From contig SVBO01000011.1 in NCBI GenBank assembly GCA_015058845.1, forward strand, positions 1 to 32,849: a DNA stretch of 32,849 nucleotides, read 5' to 3'. Shown one piece after another: positions 7,334 to 15,354 of this stretch. A program made the position numbers and the translations under genes. How positions within the stretch are numbered: position 1 is the stretch's first letter; each line of letters begins with the position of its first letter. The notes beneath the pieces are model-generated. The model did no database searches and was not told the DNA's origin. It worked only from the letters and a program-made list of their open reading frames with translations. Source of the stretch: Erysipelotrichaceae bacterium (GTDB taxonomy: Bacteria > Bacillota_I > Bacilli_A > Erysipelotrichales > Erysipelotrichaceae).

Positions 7334-8944
7334 TTATGCAATGCTCTTTGAACTCATTGCTTCTAGGTCTTCCTGATCGATCTTATAGTGTCGGTCTTCT
7401 GCTAATAGCTTATAGATGATCTGATCAATGTTATCTTGCTTCATGATCGCACTAACTAAGCTCCAAATAGAGAGTTGTCTATATCGTTTCATACCACATT
7501 CCTTTGCGATAGCGTATAACTTATTCCTAGACAGATCTAACAGGTATTCACGCTTGTTGAATGCCTTTACACCATCTTCTTCGCCGAACTTGAAATAACG
7601 GTTCTTTGTGGCTTCACGGGCTTTCTCTGTTTCACTCTTTAATAACTGCATATATCTTCCTGTAGGTTTTGGTAATTCTAGCTGAGTATTCTCGATTTCA
7701 ATGCTTGTATAGTTAACTTTAGTCTTCAGGATCTCGATAAAGATACTTTCTGTATCCTTTGCTGAGTTAGGGTAGTGTCCATGCTTTACTCTCCAGTTAC
7801 GAATATAGGTGAAGAATCCAATATAGTCTTGTAAATATTTAGTACTTACATTAGTCATTTCATGATTGATATATCTCTTAATATCACTATGTAGTTCATT
7901 CACTCTGGCTAGAGATAGGTTATTCTTTTTCTTTAATTCTACAAAGTCTTTGTATTTGATCTGACCACGGTTCGTGATTTTATCGATCTCTCCTTCGTTA
8001 TATAACTTTTCTAAGATTTTATCATTGTTTTCTTTAACAGCAATAGCTAATGCTTCATCACTAAAGTCTGGTGTAATATATCCATTCTTTTCTAGCGTAT
8101 CTAAATAGTTAGATGGTTTCTCATAGTGAGGAATATTATGTACTGCACAATAGTTTTCATAGATGTCATTGGCATCGCTGCAAATGTAAGCAGGTGAGTC
8201 AAAGTTTTCATCAAATAGATCATGGAACATTTCAATAGTGACTCTACCTAGAGAAGTTACCTTACATACAGAATATCCTCTATTATCGATAGCTGTAACG
8301 ATCGTAGCAAATTCAGATCCCATGACACCATATTTACTAGGCTTTCTTCCATATCGAGGAAGCCTTTTTGATTCTTTATGTACGTATGATATAAGCTCTC
8401 TGCTGCCTTTTTGAGATTCCCTTATAAATGTCTCATCTACTTGGATAACACCTGTCAGAGTCGGTTGTGGAAGGCTTGCAAGGGCATGGATCAATTTCAT
8501 TCTCCACATCCATACCGTTTTATAATTAATACCTACACAGTCGTAGTCGTCCACTAATACTCTAACCATAGCTTCAATAGGGTAATTGTTAATAATCATT
8601 TCTAGTACCTTGATCCAGATATCCCAGTGCCATTTACTTTTCTCTAGGATCGTATCTGTGAAAGGAGTGAATTGTTTACCACAGTCCTTGCATTCAAGAC
8701 GTTGTACGTTTTTCCTTTTGCCATTTTTTGAAATGTGAGCGGATCCACAGTTAGGACATGTAGAATTGACACCAAGATCAATTAGACGTTTCTGAAGGGA
8801 CACCGTGACCATCTTATCTAATTCATTATCAAAACTTACTCCATTAGTATCAGAATAGCTTTTTACTACCTTTTTGAACTCTGTAAATGGTAAGGATTGG
8901 ATAAGTTCCATTGCTTTTTCTAATGTCATTTCACTGTTTGTCAT
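7334..8944 (-). CDS. IS1595-like DDE transposase with zinc ribbon
   Basis: A 536-residue transposase-like protein. The N-terminal part has a C-x2-C...C-x2-C zinc ribbon (Cys 63, 66, 85, 88: CPNCG and CKDCGKQF) and a helix-turn-helix region. The RNase H-like catalytic core shows QVDETF (Asp170) and CSDAND (Asp257). The segment VNELHSDIKRYI (about 348-359) followed by NVSTKYLQDYIGFFTY matches the distal part of IS1595-family cores. About 80 residues are inserted between the second Asp and this segment, and about 150 follow it, so it is larger than the usual 300-350 residues of the family. The reading frame is intact. The ribosome binding site is weak (GGTGA). I found no terminal inverted repeats or target duplication, so a complete insertion sequence is not shown; it may be a domesticated or stand-alone gene. 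Confidence 0.75.
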   Translation of the reverse strand: MTNSEMTLEKAMELIQSLPFTEFKKVVKSYSDTNGVSFDNELDKMVTVSLQKRLIDLGVNSTCPNCGSAHISKNGKRKNVQRLECKDCGKQFTPFTDTILEKSKWHWDIWIKVLEMIINNYPIEAMVRVLVDDYDCVGINYKTVWMWRMKLIHALASLPQPTLTGVIQVDETFIRESQKGSRELISYVHKESKRLPRYGRKPSKYGVMGSEFATIVTAIDNRGYSVCKVTSLGRVTIEMFHDLFDENFDSPAYICSDANDIYENYCAVHNIPHYEKPSNYLDTLEKNGYITPDFSDEALAIAVKENNDKILEKLYNEGEIDKITNRGQIKYKDFVELKKKNNLSLARVNELHSDIKRYINHEMTNVSTKYLQDYIGFFTYIRNWRVKHGHYPNSAKDTESIFIEILKTKVNYTSIEIENTQLELPKPTGRYMQLLKSETEKAREATKNRYFKFGEEDGVKAFNKREYLLDLSRNKLYAIAKECGMKRYRQLSIWSLVSAIMKQDNIDQIIYKLLAEDRHYKIDQEDLEAMSSKSIA

Positions 8945-8991
8945 ATAAATTCACCGCAATTCTAAATGAAAGGTTATTATCCTACACCATT

Positions 8992-9000
8992 ATTATATCA
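8992..9000 (-). promoter_or_regulatory. Extended -10 promoter of the transposase gene
   Basis: On the minus strand TGATATAAT gives an extended -10 with a perfect TATAAT, about 47 bases upstream of the start. No clear -35 box. Confidence 0.4.
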
Positions 9001-9137
9001 TATATAGATACCGAAGTATATATTTTCTCCACGACTTTTTACATTTTTTTACTAATTAAAGTGTCAAAAGTACTGATTATTCCTTGCTTTTTTTGCGTCC
9101 TCCGATTATTGGATAATATAAGAGCAAATATATGATA

Positions 9138-9166
9138 TTGTTAATTTCAAACAAAAATGCTATAAT
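9138..9166 (+). promoter_or_regulatory. Promoter of efp
   Basis: TTGTTA (9138-9143), 17-base spacer ending in TGC, TATAAT (9161-9166). The leader is about 34 bases. Confidence 0.75.
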
Positions 9167-9206
9167 ATATAAGATATTATAGAATTATATAAAGGAGATA
9201 TTAATT

Positions 9207-9764
9207 ATGGCAATTGAATCAGGAGATTTCAGAACAGGATTAACACTTATCGTTGACGGAGATCCATGGGTAGTATTAGACTTCCAACACGTTAAACCAG
9301 GTAAAGGTGCAGCGATCCTTAAGACAAAAATGAAGAACTTAAAGACAGGTTCTACACAAGAAAGAAACTTCAACGCATCTACTAAGTTCGATCAAGCTAA
9401 TATCGAAAAGAAGAATGCTCAATTCTCTTATTCAGATGATTCAACATTATACTTCATGGATATGCAATCATATGAAACATATGAATTAGCAGCAGATATC
9501 TTAGGTGATAAGAAGTACTTCATCGTTGAAAGCATGGAAGTTTCACTAGTATTCTTCGAAGGTGCAGTATTAGACGTAGCTATTCCAGAAAAAGTGGAAT
9601 TAACAGTTACAGAAACTACACCAGCAATCAAGGGTGCTCCAACAACTCAAACAAAAGACGCTGTTACAGAAACAGGATTCACTCTACGTGTTCCTCAATT
9701 CATTGAAGAAGGCGAAAAGATCGTTGTATCTACATCAGACGGAAAGTATTCAGGAAGAGCTTAA
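9207..9764 (+). CDS. efp: Elongation factor P
   Basis: Cytoplasmic translation factor that binds between the P and E sites and rescues ribosomes stalled at polyproline. Length 185 residues, normal for the family. The three-barrel architecture is complete: domain I with the conserved loop HVKPGKGAA, where Lys33 corresponds to the lysine modified in other bacteria (Lys34 in E. coli, Lys32 in B. subtilis), then the middle barrel, and the C-terminal signature around GFTLRVPQFIEEGEKI. ATG 9207 follows AAAGGAGA with good spacing. The stop codon lies inside the terminator hairpin. Neither EpmA/EpmB nor EarP genes are in the window. Confidence 0.97.
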   Translation: MAIESGDFRTGLTLIVDGDPWVVLDFQHVKPGKGAAILKTKMKNLKTGSTQERNFNASTKFDQANIEKKNAQFSYSDDSTLYFMDMQSYETYELAADILGDKKYFIVESMEVSLVFFEGAVLDVAIPEKVELTVTETTPAIKGAPTTQTKDAVTETGFTLRVPQFIEEGEKIVVSTSDGKYSGRA

Positions 9765-9776
9765 TAGCTCTTTTTC
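9755..9776 (+). terminator. Terminator overlapping the efp stop codon
   Basis: Arms AAGAGCT (9755-9761) and AGCTCTT (9766-9772), loop TAAT, then TTT. The efp stop TAA is at 9762-9764 in the loop, and the next gene starts at 9783. Confidence 0.75.
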
Positions 9777-9782
9777 CTTATT

Positions 9783-10529
9783 ATGAATAAAGTAGTATTG
9801 ATCACAGGCGCAGCCAAAGGAATCGGAGCAGCCATTGCCCTAGAACTAGCTAAGAATCACTATGACATAGTTATCAATTATCTATCCTCTAGTGACAAAG
9901 CATTACAATTACAACAAACCATTACTAGTACCTATGGAGTGAGATGCATGACATACCAAGCAGACGTCTCCAAGGAAGAAGAAGTAGAGGCTATGGTATC
10001 TACTATTGAGAAAGAAATGGGTGGGGTAGATATACTAGTAAATAACGCAGCGATCGACCCCTCTAATCTATTCCACTTGAAAACAGCAGAAGAGTTCAGA
10101 AGAACACTAGATGTTAACCTAGTAGGAGCCTATAACTGTAGTAAGAGAGTATATAAACATATGCTACAACAAGAATACGGTAGGATCATCAACATCTCAT
10201 CTACCAATGGTATCAATACCTATTACCCCATGTGTTTTGACTATGATGCCTCTAAAGCAGCACTCATCTCACTAACCCATAACCTAGCCATGCAATTTGG
10301 ACCATACATCAACGTAAATGCCATTGCACCAGGTTTCATTGGTACAGAGAGTGAATTAGAGGGCTATGATGAGGAATTCTTACAACAAGAACAAGAGAAG
10401 ATCTTAGTAAAGAGATATGGGAAACCAGAAGAAGTGGCTTACTTAGTCAAGTTCTTGATCAGTGAGGAAGCTAAGTATATTAATAACACTGTCATTCGTA
10501 TTGATGGTGGACAATATGGTTCTAACTAA
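9783..10529 (+). CDS. SDR-family dehydrogenase (FabG-like)
   Basis: A 248-residue short-chain dehydrogenase/reductase. The coenzyme motif TGAAKGIG is at residues 8-15, followed by NNAA at 87-90, and catalytic residues Asn112, Ser139/140, Tyr154 and Lys158 (YDASK). The Asn-Tyr sequence after the second beta strand (INYLSSS) fits NADP preference. It resembles 3-oxoacyl-ACP reductase and related 3-hydroxyacyl or sugar-alcohol dehydrogenases; without fab genes nearby the substrate is open. The odd point is its start: ATG 9783 has a pyrimidine-rich stretch in front (CTCTTTTTCCTTATT) with no Shine-Dalgarno sequence and lies just after the efp terminator. Confidence 0.85.
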   Translation: MNKVVLITGAAKGIGAAIALELAKNHYDIVINYLSSSDKALQLQQTITSTYGVRCMTYQADVSKEEEVEAMVSTIEKEMGGVDILVNNAAIDPSNLFHLKTAEEFRRTLDVNLVGAYNCSKRVYKHMLQQEYGRIINISSTNGINTYYPMCFDYDASKAALISLTHNLAMQFGPYINVNAIAPGFIGTESELEGYDEEFLQQEQEKILVKRYGKPEEVAYLVKFLISEEAKYINNTVIRIDGGQYGSN

Positions 10530-10588
10530 AATAAAAATCTGAATAGTATTTTATATTTTTAAGTTCTAATTATGTTTTTTTTGGTGAT

Positions 10589-10647
10589 AAAAACGCTTCT
10601 GTAATCAAACTAGTTTTACTTACTTGTTTTGAGAAGGAAGCGTTTTT
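10589..10647. terminator. Long-stem terminator shared by the SDR and the PASTA-like gene
   Basis: Arms AAAAACGCTTC (10589-10599) and GAAGCGTTTTT (10637-10647) pair perfectly over 11 bp, with a 37-base loop that contains a smaller hairpin (CAAA.../...TTTG). The T-run on each side lets it work for either convergent gene. Confidence 0.65.
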
Positions 10648-10712
10648 AATTGTAATTTTGAAATAGAAAAGAGGAAGATAATAAAGAAATGGAGCTATGT
10701 AATTTATAATTA

Positions 10713-11813
10713 TCAGTTTGATTTTGGTATATGGTATTTAATGATTACTTCTATATCAGGTCTGTATTGATCGCTTGTGTTATAGTTCTTTTCTCCTGCA
10801 ATAAGAATAGAATCAACTTCTCCAGTTTTTACGAACCAACCAAATACAATGTCTTGTATAGGTTCAAGAGTAATATTGACAAAACCAGCATCAACAAAAG
10901 ATTTCTTAATATCAATATAGTTTAATCCTTTGGCTTCTTCGTTAACTAAAGGAGCAGAAACAAGTTTCAATCCATGATATGATATGATTATTTTCGAATC
11001 TCTAGGGAATCTATCATTTGAAATAAATGAATCTCTTCCCTCAATAGAAACATTTATAACTAATCCTTCTTTTTCTATTTGACTGTAAGTTAGATCAGAT
11101 ATTTCATTTAAACTAATATTAGAAAAACCGGCTTCATTTAACATTTTATACACACTAGAGTAATCTTGATTGTTTAATGAAGATGCTTCAGCACCAACAA
11201 TGATCATTTTTGAGTATTCCCACTGCTTATATATTGGAAAAACCATGCAACCTAACAAAAAGAGAAGAGTAAAGCCGATAAGATTATTTCTCTTTTTTTT
11301 AGGTTTCAAAGGAGTTGAAGTATGCATCTCAGCATTAGATTTATCAATACCATCATCTAAATTTTCGGGATTATTATTATCTTTGTTGATGAACTGCAAC
11401 AATTGATTTGAAATCATATCTCCAATTCTGTTTGGGATAGTCGAATCTTTGTTTTCGGATTTTATCCAGTATCTGCCAGTTATTTTTCCGTAATCATTAA
11501 AATCTACAGTGAATTTCCAAGTAGAAATTCCACTTTGAGATTCAACTTCTCCACAAATAAATGGTCCAGACACAGAAATACTTTTAATTCGCTTGATTTT
11601 TTTTGCAATTCTAAGAGCAAGATCGGTGAATTCAGCTTCTGAAATACCTTCTTTAAAGGTACACAAAGAACTCTTTCTGCGCTTTTCTTCTGCTTCATGT
11701 CGCGCGATTTCTTCTTGATTTTTCTTAGTTTCATGTCGAAGCCAAGCAAATACTCCACCAAGAGCTAAAATGCCAAGCAAGCCTAAACCAGAATCTTCAT
11801 CTTTTTTTGACAT
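10713..11813 (-). CDS. Two-TM membrane protein with PASTA-like repeats
   Basis: A 366-residue protein I cannot assign to a named gene. It has an N-terminal hydrophobic segment (GLGLLGILALGGVFAWL, about 9-25), a charged helix (KKNQEEIARHEAEEKRRK), a soluble alpha/beta domain (about 50-145), a basic linker (KPKKKRNN) and a second transmembrane helix (about 176-196). The C-terminal 165 residues contain two similar units, each with a D-Y/I-x-x-[VI] turn, a hydrophobic 'AGF.NI.L' strand, and a basic 'I..GEVDS' or 'V.IEGRDS' segment ending in '[IV]IISYH/[VI]IIKYH'. This resembles PASTA domains, which bind peptidoglycan or beta-lactams in other proteins. Basic residues before the second helix suggest that the repeats lie outside the cell. 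The start has a strong AAAGGAGG. Composition is AT-rich with little GATC, so it may be an acquired gene. Confidence 0.65.
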   Translation of the reverse strand: MSKKDEDSGLGLLGILALGGVFAWLRHETKKNQEEIARHEAEEKRRKSSLCTFKEGISEAEFTDLALRIAKKIKRIKSISVSGPFICGEVESQSGISTWKFTVDFNDYGKITGRYWIKSENKDSTIPNRIGDMISNQLLQFINKDNNNPENLDDGIDKSNAEMHTSTPLKPKKKRNNLIGFTLLFLLGCMVFPIYKQWEYSKMIIVGAEASSLNNQDYSSVYKMLNEAGFSNISLNEISDLTYSQIEKEGLVINVSIEGRDSFISNDRFPRDSKIIISYHGLKLVSAPLVNEEAKGLNYIDIKKSFVDAGFVNITLEPIQDIVFGWFVKTGEVDSILIAGEKNYNTSDQYRPDIEVIIKYHIPKSN

Positions 11814-11880
11814 AAAAGTTAACCTCCTTTTGTATTATCCAAAGAATATTTATTTAATGAATTATTGTAAACCTATTAAA

Positions 11881-11909
11881 ATTATATGATAGCCAATACG
11901 AAAGTACAA
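11881..11909 (-). promoter_or_regulatory. Promoter of the PASTA-like membrane protein
   Basis: On the minus strand TTGTAC (11904-11909), 17-base spacer, TATAAT (11881-11886). The rest of the 314-bp gap 11814-12127 holds the ribosome binding site, AT-rich DNA and the terminator at 12026-12063. Confidence 0.7.
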
Positions 11910-12025
11910 TATATTGCTTTTGTTGTTTAATAATAATACGTTTTTGTTGTAATAAACTGGAAGGTAGTAAAAGTAGAGATTCCATAATCTTAAGATTTAT
12001 AAAAGAAATCGACAAAATACCATGA

Positions 12026-12063
12026 TAAAAGACGATCTATTAGCTTTTGCTAACAAATCGTCT
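12026..12063 (-). terminator. Terminator of the PLP lyase gene
   Basis: Arms AGACGAT (12030-12036) and ATCGTCT (12057-12063) enclose inner arms TTAGC/GCTAA (12040-12044/12049-12053). On the minus strand TTTTAT follows. Confidence 0.75.
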
Positions 12064-12127
12064 GAAATTATTATTAGTTTCGTATGATTGCTTGATAAGA
12101 CTTGAATCAAACAACCTCGCTTTCCTA

Positions 12128-13378
12128 TTATTTACGGATCTTACTAAGTGCTAATAGAATAGATAACTTACCATATTCCAAAGATAGACCACCTTGCATA
12201 TATAAGGTATACGGCTCGATCACAGGTGCATCAGCACTCAATTCAATAGTACTACCTTGCGTGAAACTACCACAAGCCATGACTTCATCAAAAGGATAAC
12301 CAGGCATTGGAGCGGGAAGAACACGTACGAAAGAGTCGATAGGAGAAGACTCTTGGATCCCTTGTGTGAACTTTACTAGATTCTCTTCATTGCCTAACTC
12401 TACTGTTTGAATGATATCTGTACGATGATCATTATACTTAGGGGCTACATTATAGAACCCTAATTTCTCTAACATATAGGCAGAGAACACAGCTGTCTTC
12501 ATAGCACTCTTTACAGCAGCAGGGGCCATAAATAGACCTTTAAAGAAAGAATTATTCAAATTAAAATTAGCGCCTAACTCTTTCCCAATACCAGGTGCAG
12601 TTAGTCTCTCAGCCACCATCTCGATCAGATCAGCTCTACCAGCAATATACCCACCAGTAGAAGCCACACCTCCACCTAAGTTCTTCATCAATGAGCCAAC
12701 AACGATATCAGCCTCTACATGACCAGGCTCTCTAGTTTCTACTAATTCCCCATAACAGTTATCGACCATAATGATGACCTCATCATTAACCTCACGAATA
12801 CTCTTGATCACAGCCTCGATCTTATCTAAACACAAAGATTCTCTAGAAGAATACCCACGAGAACGTTGGATCTCTACTAACTTCACATCTTTTCTTGCTA
12901 AACGCTCCACGATCTTTGCAGTATCGAACCCATTATCCACAAGATCGATCTGCTCATAACTTACGCCATGTGCCTTTAAAGATTGAGTAGAATTTCCACA
13001 TAACCCGATCATCTCTTGTAAAGAATCATAAGGAGTCCCTGTTAAAGAGATCATCGTATCTCCATGTTTCAATAAAGCAGAGAAAGCAAGGTATAAAGCA
13101 TTCGTACCGCTCATAATATGCGGACGTACCAAAGCATCCTCACACCCTAACACAGTCGCGAAAATACGCTCTAACTTATCTCTGCCAGTATCATAGTTTC
13201 CATACCCATTAATATCTGCGAAATCAGTATAAGATACCTTATTCTCAATAAAAGCAGATAAGATCCTATTAGAATTATATAAACTAATACGATCGATCTC
13301 ATCATATACATCCTTTAATTCCACATCTGATCGTTCAGCCATCTCCAATAGATCTTTATCGATTTGTTCTAATATCAT
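12128..13378 (-). CDS. Methionine gamma-lyase family PLP enzyme (YnbB-like)
   Basis: A 416-residue fold-type I pyridoxal-phosphate enzyme. The pocket contains a glycine-rich phosphate-binding stretch (IMSGTNALYLAF, about 88-99), Asp206 in VDNCYGE (contact to the PLP ring nitrogen) and Lys232 in SLMKNLGGG as the Schiff-base lysine. This is the pattern of the family annotated as methionine gamma-lyase family or 'aluminium resistance' proteins (B. subtilis YnbB), whose exact substrate is not settled. I start at ATG 13378 because GAGGTG lies six bases upstream; two in-frame ATGs further up (13396 and 13426) lack a suitable site. The gene diverges from the AGCS symporter, which could supply or export small amino acids, but no functional link is proven. 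Confidence 0.85.
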   Translation of the reverse strand: MILEQIDKDLLEMAERSDVELKDVYDEIDRISLYNSNRILSAFIENKVSYTDFADINGYGNYDTGRDKLERIFATVLGCEDALVRPHIMSGTNALYLAFSALLKHGDTMISLTGTPYDSLQEMIGLCGNSTQSLKAHGVSYEQIDLVDNGFDTAKIVERLARKDVKLVEIQRSRGYSSRESLCLDKIEAVIKSIREVNDEVIIMVDNCYGELVETREPGHVEADIVVGSLMKNLGGGVASTGGYIAGRADLIEMVAERLTAPGIGKELGANFNLNNSFFKGLFMAPAAVKSAMKTAVFSAYMLEKLGFYNVAPKYNDHRTDIIQTVELGNEENLVKFTQGIQESSPIDSFVRVLPAPMPGYPFDEVMACGSFTQGSTIELSADAPVIEPYTLYMQGGLSLEYGKLSILLALSKIRK

Positions 13379-13408
13379 ACAATACACCTCATTCATACTA
13401 TCCCGTAT

Positions 13409-13414
13409 ATTATA
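13409..13414 (-). promoter_or_regulatory. Possible -10 box of the PLP lyase gene
   Basis: On the minus strand a perfect TATAAT lies about 30 bases before the start; a second TATAAT is found some 20 bases further upstream. Neither has a clear -35 box at the right spacing. Confidence 0.35.
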
Positions 13415-13514
13415 CACAAGAATCACTTATTATACTAGTAACATATTTCATCACTCATGACATAATTTAGTACATATATTACAAATCCACTGGATCCTAT
13501 ACAACAGAATTCTA

Positions 13515-13543
13515 TTGAAGTCGAAAAATGAATGCGATATAAT
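13515..13543 (+). promoter_or_regulatory. Promoter of the AGCS symporter gene
   Basis: TTGAAG (13515-13520), 17-base spacer, TATAAT (13538-13543). Confidence 0.7.
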
Positions 13544-13575
13544 TACTTTATATATACGATAAAGGGGGAATGGGC

Positions 13576-15180
13576 ATGCAATCGCTTCTTAAATTCTTTA
13601 CTGGAACAGTGAATACATTCGCGTGGATCTATGTATTATTACCCTGTGTCGCGATTGGTGGTGTATTCTTCACGATCCGAAATCGTGGTATCCAATTTAC
13701 AAAGTTTGGTTATGTGATGAAGAAAACTATCGGCAAGATGTTCCATAAACAAGAGACAGGTCAAGGTTCAGTAACACCATTTCAAGCCCTAACAACTGCA
13801 CTAGCAGCTACCGTAGGAACAGGAAATATCGTAGGAACTAGCCAAGCAATTGCAATGGGTGGCTATGGAGCGATCTTCTGGTTATGGATCGCTGCTTTGC
13901 TAGGTATGATCATTAAGTATTCTGAAGTAGTCTTATCTGTACACTTCCGTGAACGTAATGAGAAGGGGGACTTTGTAGGAGGTCCTATGTACTATATTAC
14001 TAAGGGTATGGGAAGCAACTGGAAATGGTTAGCACTTCTATATGCTTTATTTGCTGCCCTAGCATCCTTTGGGATCGGTAACTTATCACAAGCCAATAGT
14101 ATTACAGATTCTGTCAATAATGCACTAACAGTATTTATTCCATCTATGGCACAATACCGTAATACGATCAGTCTAGGGATCGGTGTGACATTAGCTATTC
14201 TAACAGCTATGGTATTATTTGGTGGTATCAAACGTATTGGTAAGGTTACAGAGTTCATGGTACCTTTCATGAGTTTATTCTATATTATCTTTACAGTCAT
14301 CGTTATTGGAGGAAATATTACTAATGTAGGAGATGCTTTCCGTTTGATCTTCCAATCAGCCTTCACTCCACAAGCAGTATTGGGAGCAGCTAGTGGTATC
14401 GCGATCAAAGAAGCGATCGTTTGGGGTCTAAGACGTAGTGCTTTCTCTAATGAAGCGGGTCTTGGTAGTGCGGCTATTGCCCATGCAGCTGCTGAAACAG
14501 AAGGGGCTGTACAACAAGGTCTACATGGGATCTTTGAGGTATTTGCTGATACATTAATGATCTGTACGTTAACAGGATTAACGATCATTGTTAGTGGAGT
14601 AGACATTGCCTTTGGTGTGAAACCAGGCTCAGCACTCATCACAAGTGCCTTCGCTACAGTATTTGGAGATAAGTTCGCAACCTTATTCGTAGCCATCGCA
14701 TTATTCTTCTTTGCCTATTCTACGATCCTTGGTTGGTCTTTATATGGTACAAGATGTGCCGAATATATCTTTGGAATGAAGTCTACTAAGTTCTATCAAG
14801 TGATCTATATCCTAATGATCGTAGTAGGAGCCACAACTTCTCTAGATGTAGTATGGGATATTGCTGATACATTCAATGGATTGATGGCTATTCCAAACTT
14901 CATAGCTCTATTCGCATTATCAGGGGTAGTTGCTAAGTTAACGAAACAATATTTCCAGAAGAAACCAGTATCTTTACCTCTATGTGATCTATTAAGACAA
15001 AATGTAGGAGGTATCGTAAAGGTGACACTTACTTCCTCTGTGTATAAAGGAGAATTAGAATACTGTGCTGATCAATACTTAGTAGTTCGTGATCCTAAGA
15101 CGAACGCTCATACAGTACTATTCCTGAAGGATGTAGAGTCATTATCCTTTGAGAATGATATTCAATATGTAAGTAACTAG
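13576..15180 (+). CDS. Alanine/glycine:cation symporter (AGCS) with extra C-terminal domain
   Basis: Sodium- or proton-coupled uptake of alanine/glycine across the cell membrane. The protein has 534 residues from ATG 13576, seven bases after AAAGGGGG; ATG 13570 is too close to that site. Family hallmarks are ALAATVGTGNIVGT (about 72-85), FVGGPMYYITKGMG, and RRSAFSNEAGLGSA. About eleven transmembrane helices end near residue 460. A further 60-70 soluble residues follow, longer than typical AGCS carriers (about 450-490). This tail (from about 479) has the spacing V-x-V-x-L, K-G-E-L, D-x-Y-L-V-V and then a short beta strand pair, resembling an Sm/SH3-like small beta-barrel. The tail may be a cytoplasmic regulatory domain. 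The gene stands alone between a promoter and a terminator. Confidence 0.92.
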   Translation: MQSLLKFFTGTVNTFAWIYVLLPCVAIGGVFFTIRNRGIQFTKFGYVMKKTIGKMFHKQETGQGSVTPFQALTTALAATVGTGNIVGTSQAIAMGGYGAIFWLWIAALLGMIIKYSEVVLSVHFRERNEKGDFVGGPMYYITKGMGSNWKWLALLYALFAALASFGIGNLSQANSITDSVNNALTVFIPSMAQYRNTISLGIGVTLAILTAMVLFGGIKRIGKVTEFMVPFMSLFYIIFTVIVIGGNITNVGDAFRLIFQSAFTPQAVLGAASGIAIKEAIVWGLRRSAFSNEAGLGSAAIAHAAAETEGAVQQGLHGIFEVFADTLMICTLTGLTIIVSGVDIAFGVKPGSALITSAFATVFGDKFATLFVAIALFFFAYSTILGWSLYGTRCAEYIFGMKSTKFYQVIYILMIVVGATTSLDVVWDIADTFNGLMAIPNFIALFALSGVVAKLTKQYFQKKPVSLPLCDLLRQNVGGIVKVTLTSSVYKGELEYCADQYLVVRDPKTNAHTVLFLKDVESLSFENDIQYVSN

Positions 15181-15206
15181 AACTGTCACATATGTGGCAG
15201 TTTTCT
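15181..15206 (+). terminator. Terminator of the AGCS gene
   Basis: Arms AACTGTCACA and TGTGGCAGTT (one wobble), directly after the stop codon, followed by TTCTTATT. Confidence 0.75.
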
Positions 15207-15237
15207 TATTTCTAATAAAGAAATACCAAAAATATAC

Positions 15238-15245
15238 AGGTACCT
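15238..15245. promoter_or_regulatory. Upstream half of a twin operator (AGGTACCT)
   Basis: AGGTACCT inside TATACAGGTACCTACATA, symmetric at both ends. The same 8-base core recurs exactly 50 bp downstream at 15288. It lies 11 bp upstream of the -35 box of the marR promoter. Confidence 0.5.
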
Positions 15246-15256
15246 ACATAAAATGC

Positions 15257-15285
15257 TTGACAAACTTATAAATATAATATATTAT
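15257..15285 (+). promoter_or_regulatory. Promoter of the MarR-ABC exporter operon
   Basis: TTGACA (15257-15262), 17-base spacer, TATTAT (15280-15285). The -10 box overlaps the palindrome at 15283-15300. Confidence 0.75.
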
Positions 15286-15300
15286 TAAGGTACCTTAATA
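15283..15300. promoter_or_regulatory. Perfect 18-bp palindromic operator
   Basis: TATTAAGGTACCTTAATA is fully symmetric and covers the end of the -10 box and the start site. MarR proteins typically bind such 16-20-bp palindromes and repress their own operon, so autoregulation by the product of 15355-15789 is the expected function. Confidence 0.7.
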
Positions 15301-15354
15301 TTAAAGGAGGGATATTCATAAGGTAAATCACAGAAAGATAGGAGGAATGTATAT

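Noticed and set aside
2482-9131. Shared 12-mer AAGAGCAAATAT at 2482 and 9119 as a possible mobile-element end
   Set aside because: In 33 kb of AT-rich DNA several chance 12-base matches are expected. There is no longer homology around it and no matching inverted copy next to the transposase.
12026-12063. Inverted repeat at 12030-12063 as a regulatory site of the PASTA-like gene
   Set aside because: It lies downstream of the PLP lyase on the same strand and is followed by TTTTAT on that strand, so a terminator explains it fully. The PASTA-like gene has a separate promoter at 11881-11909.
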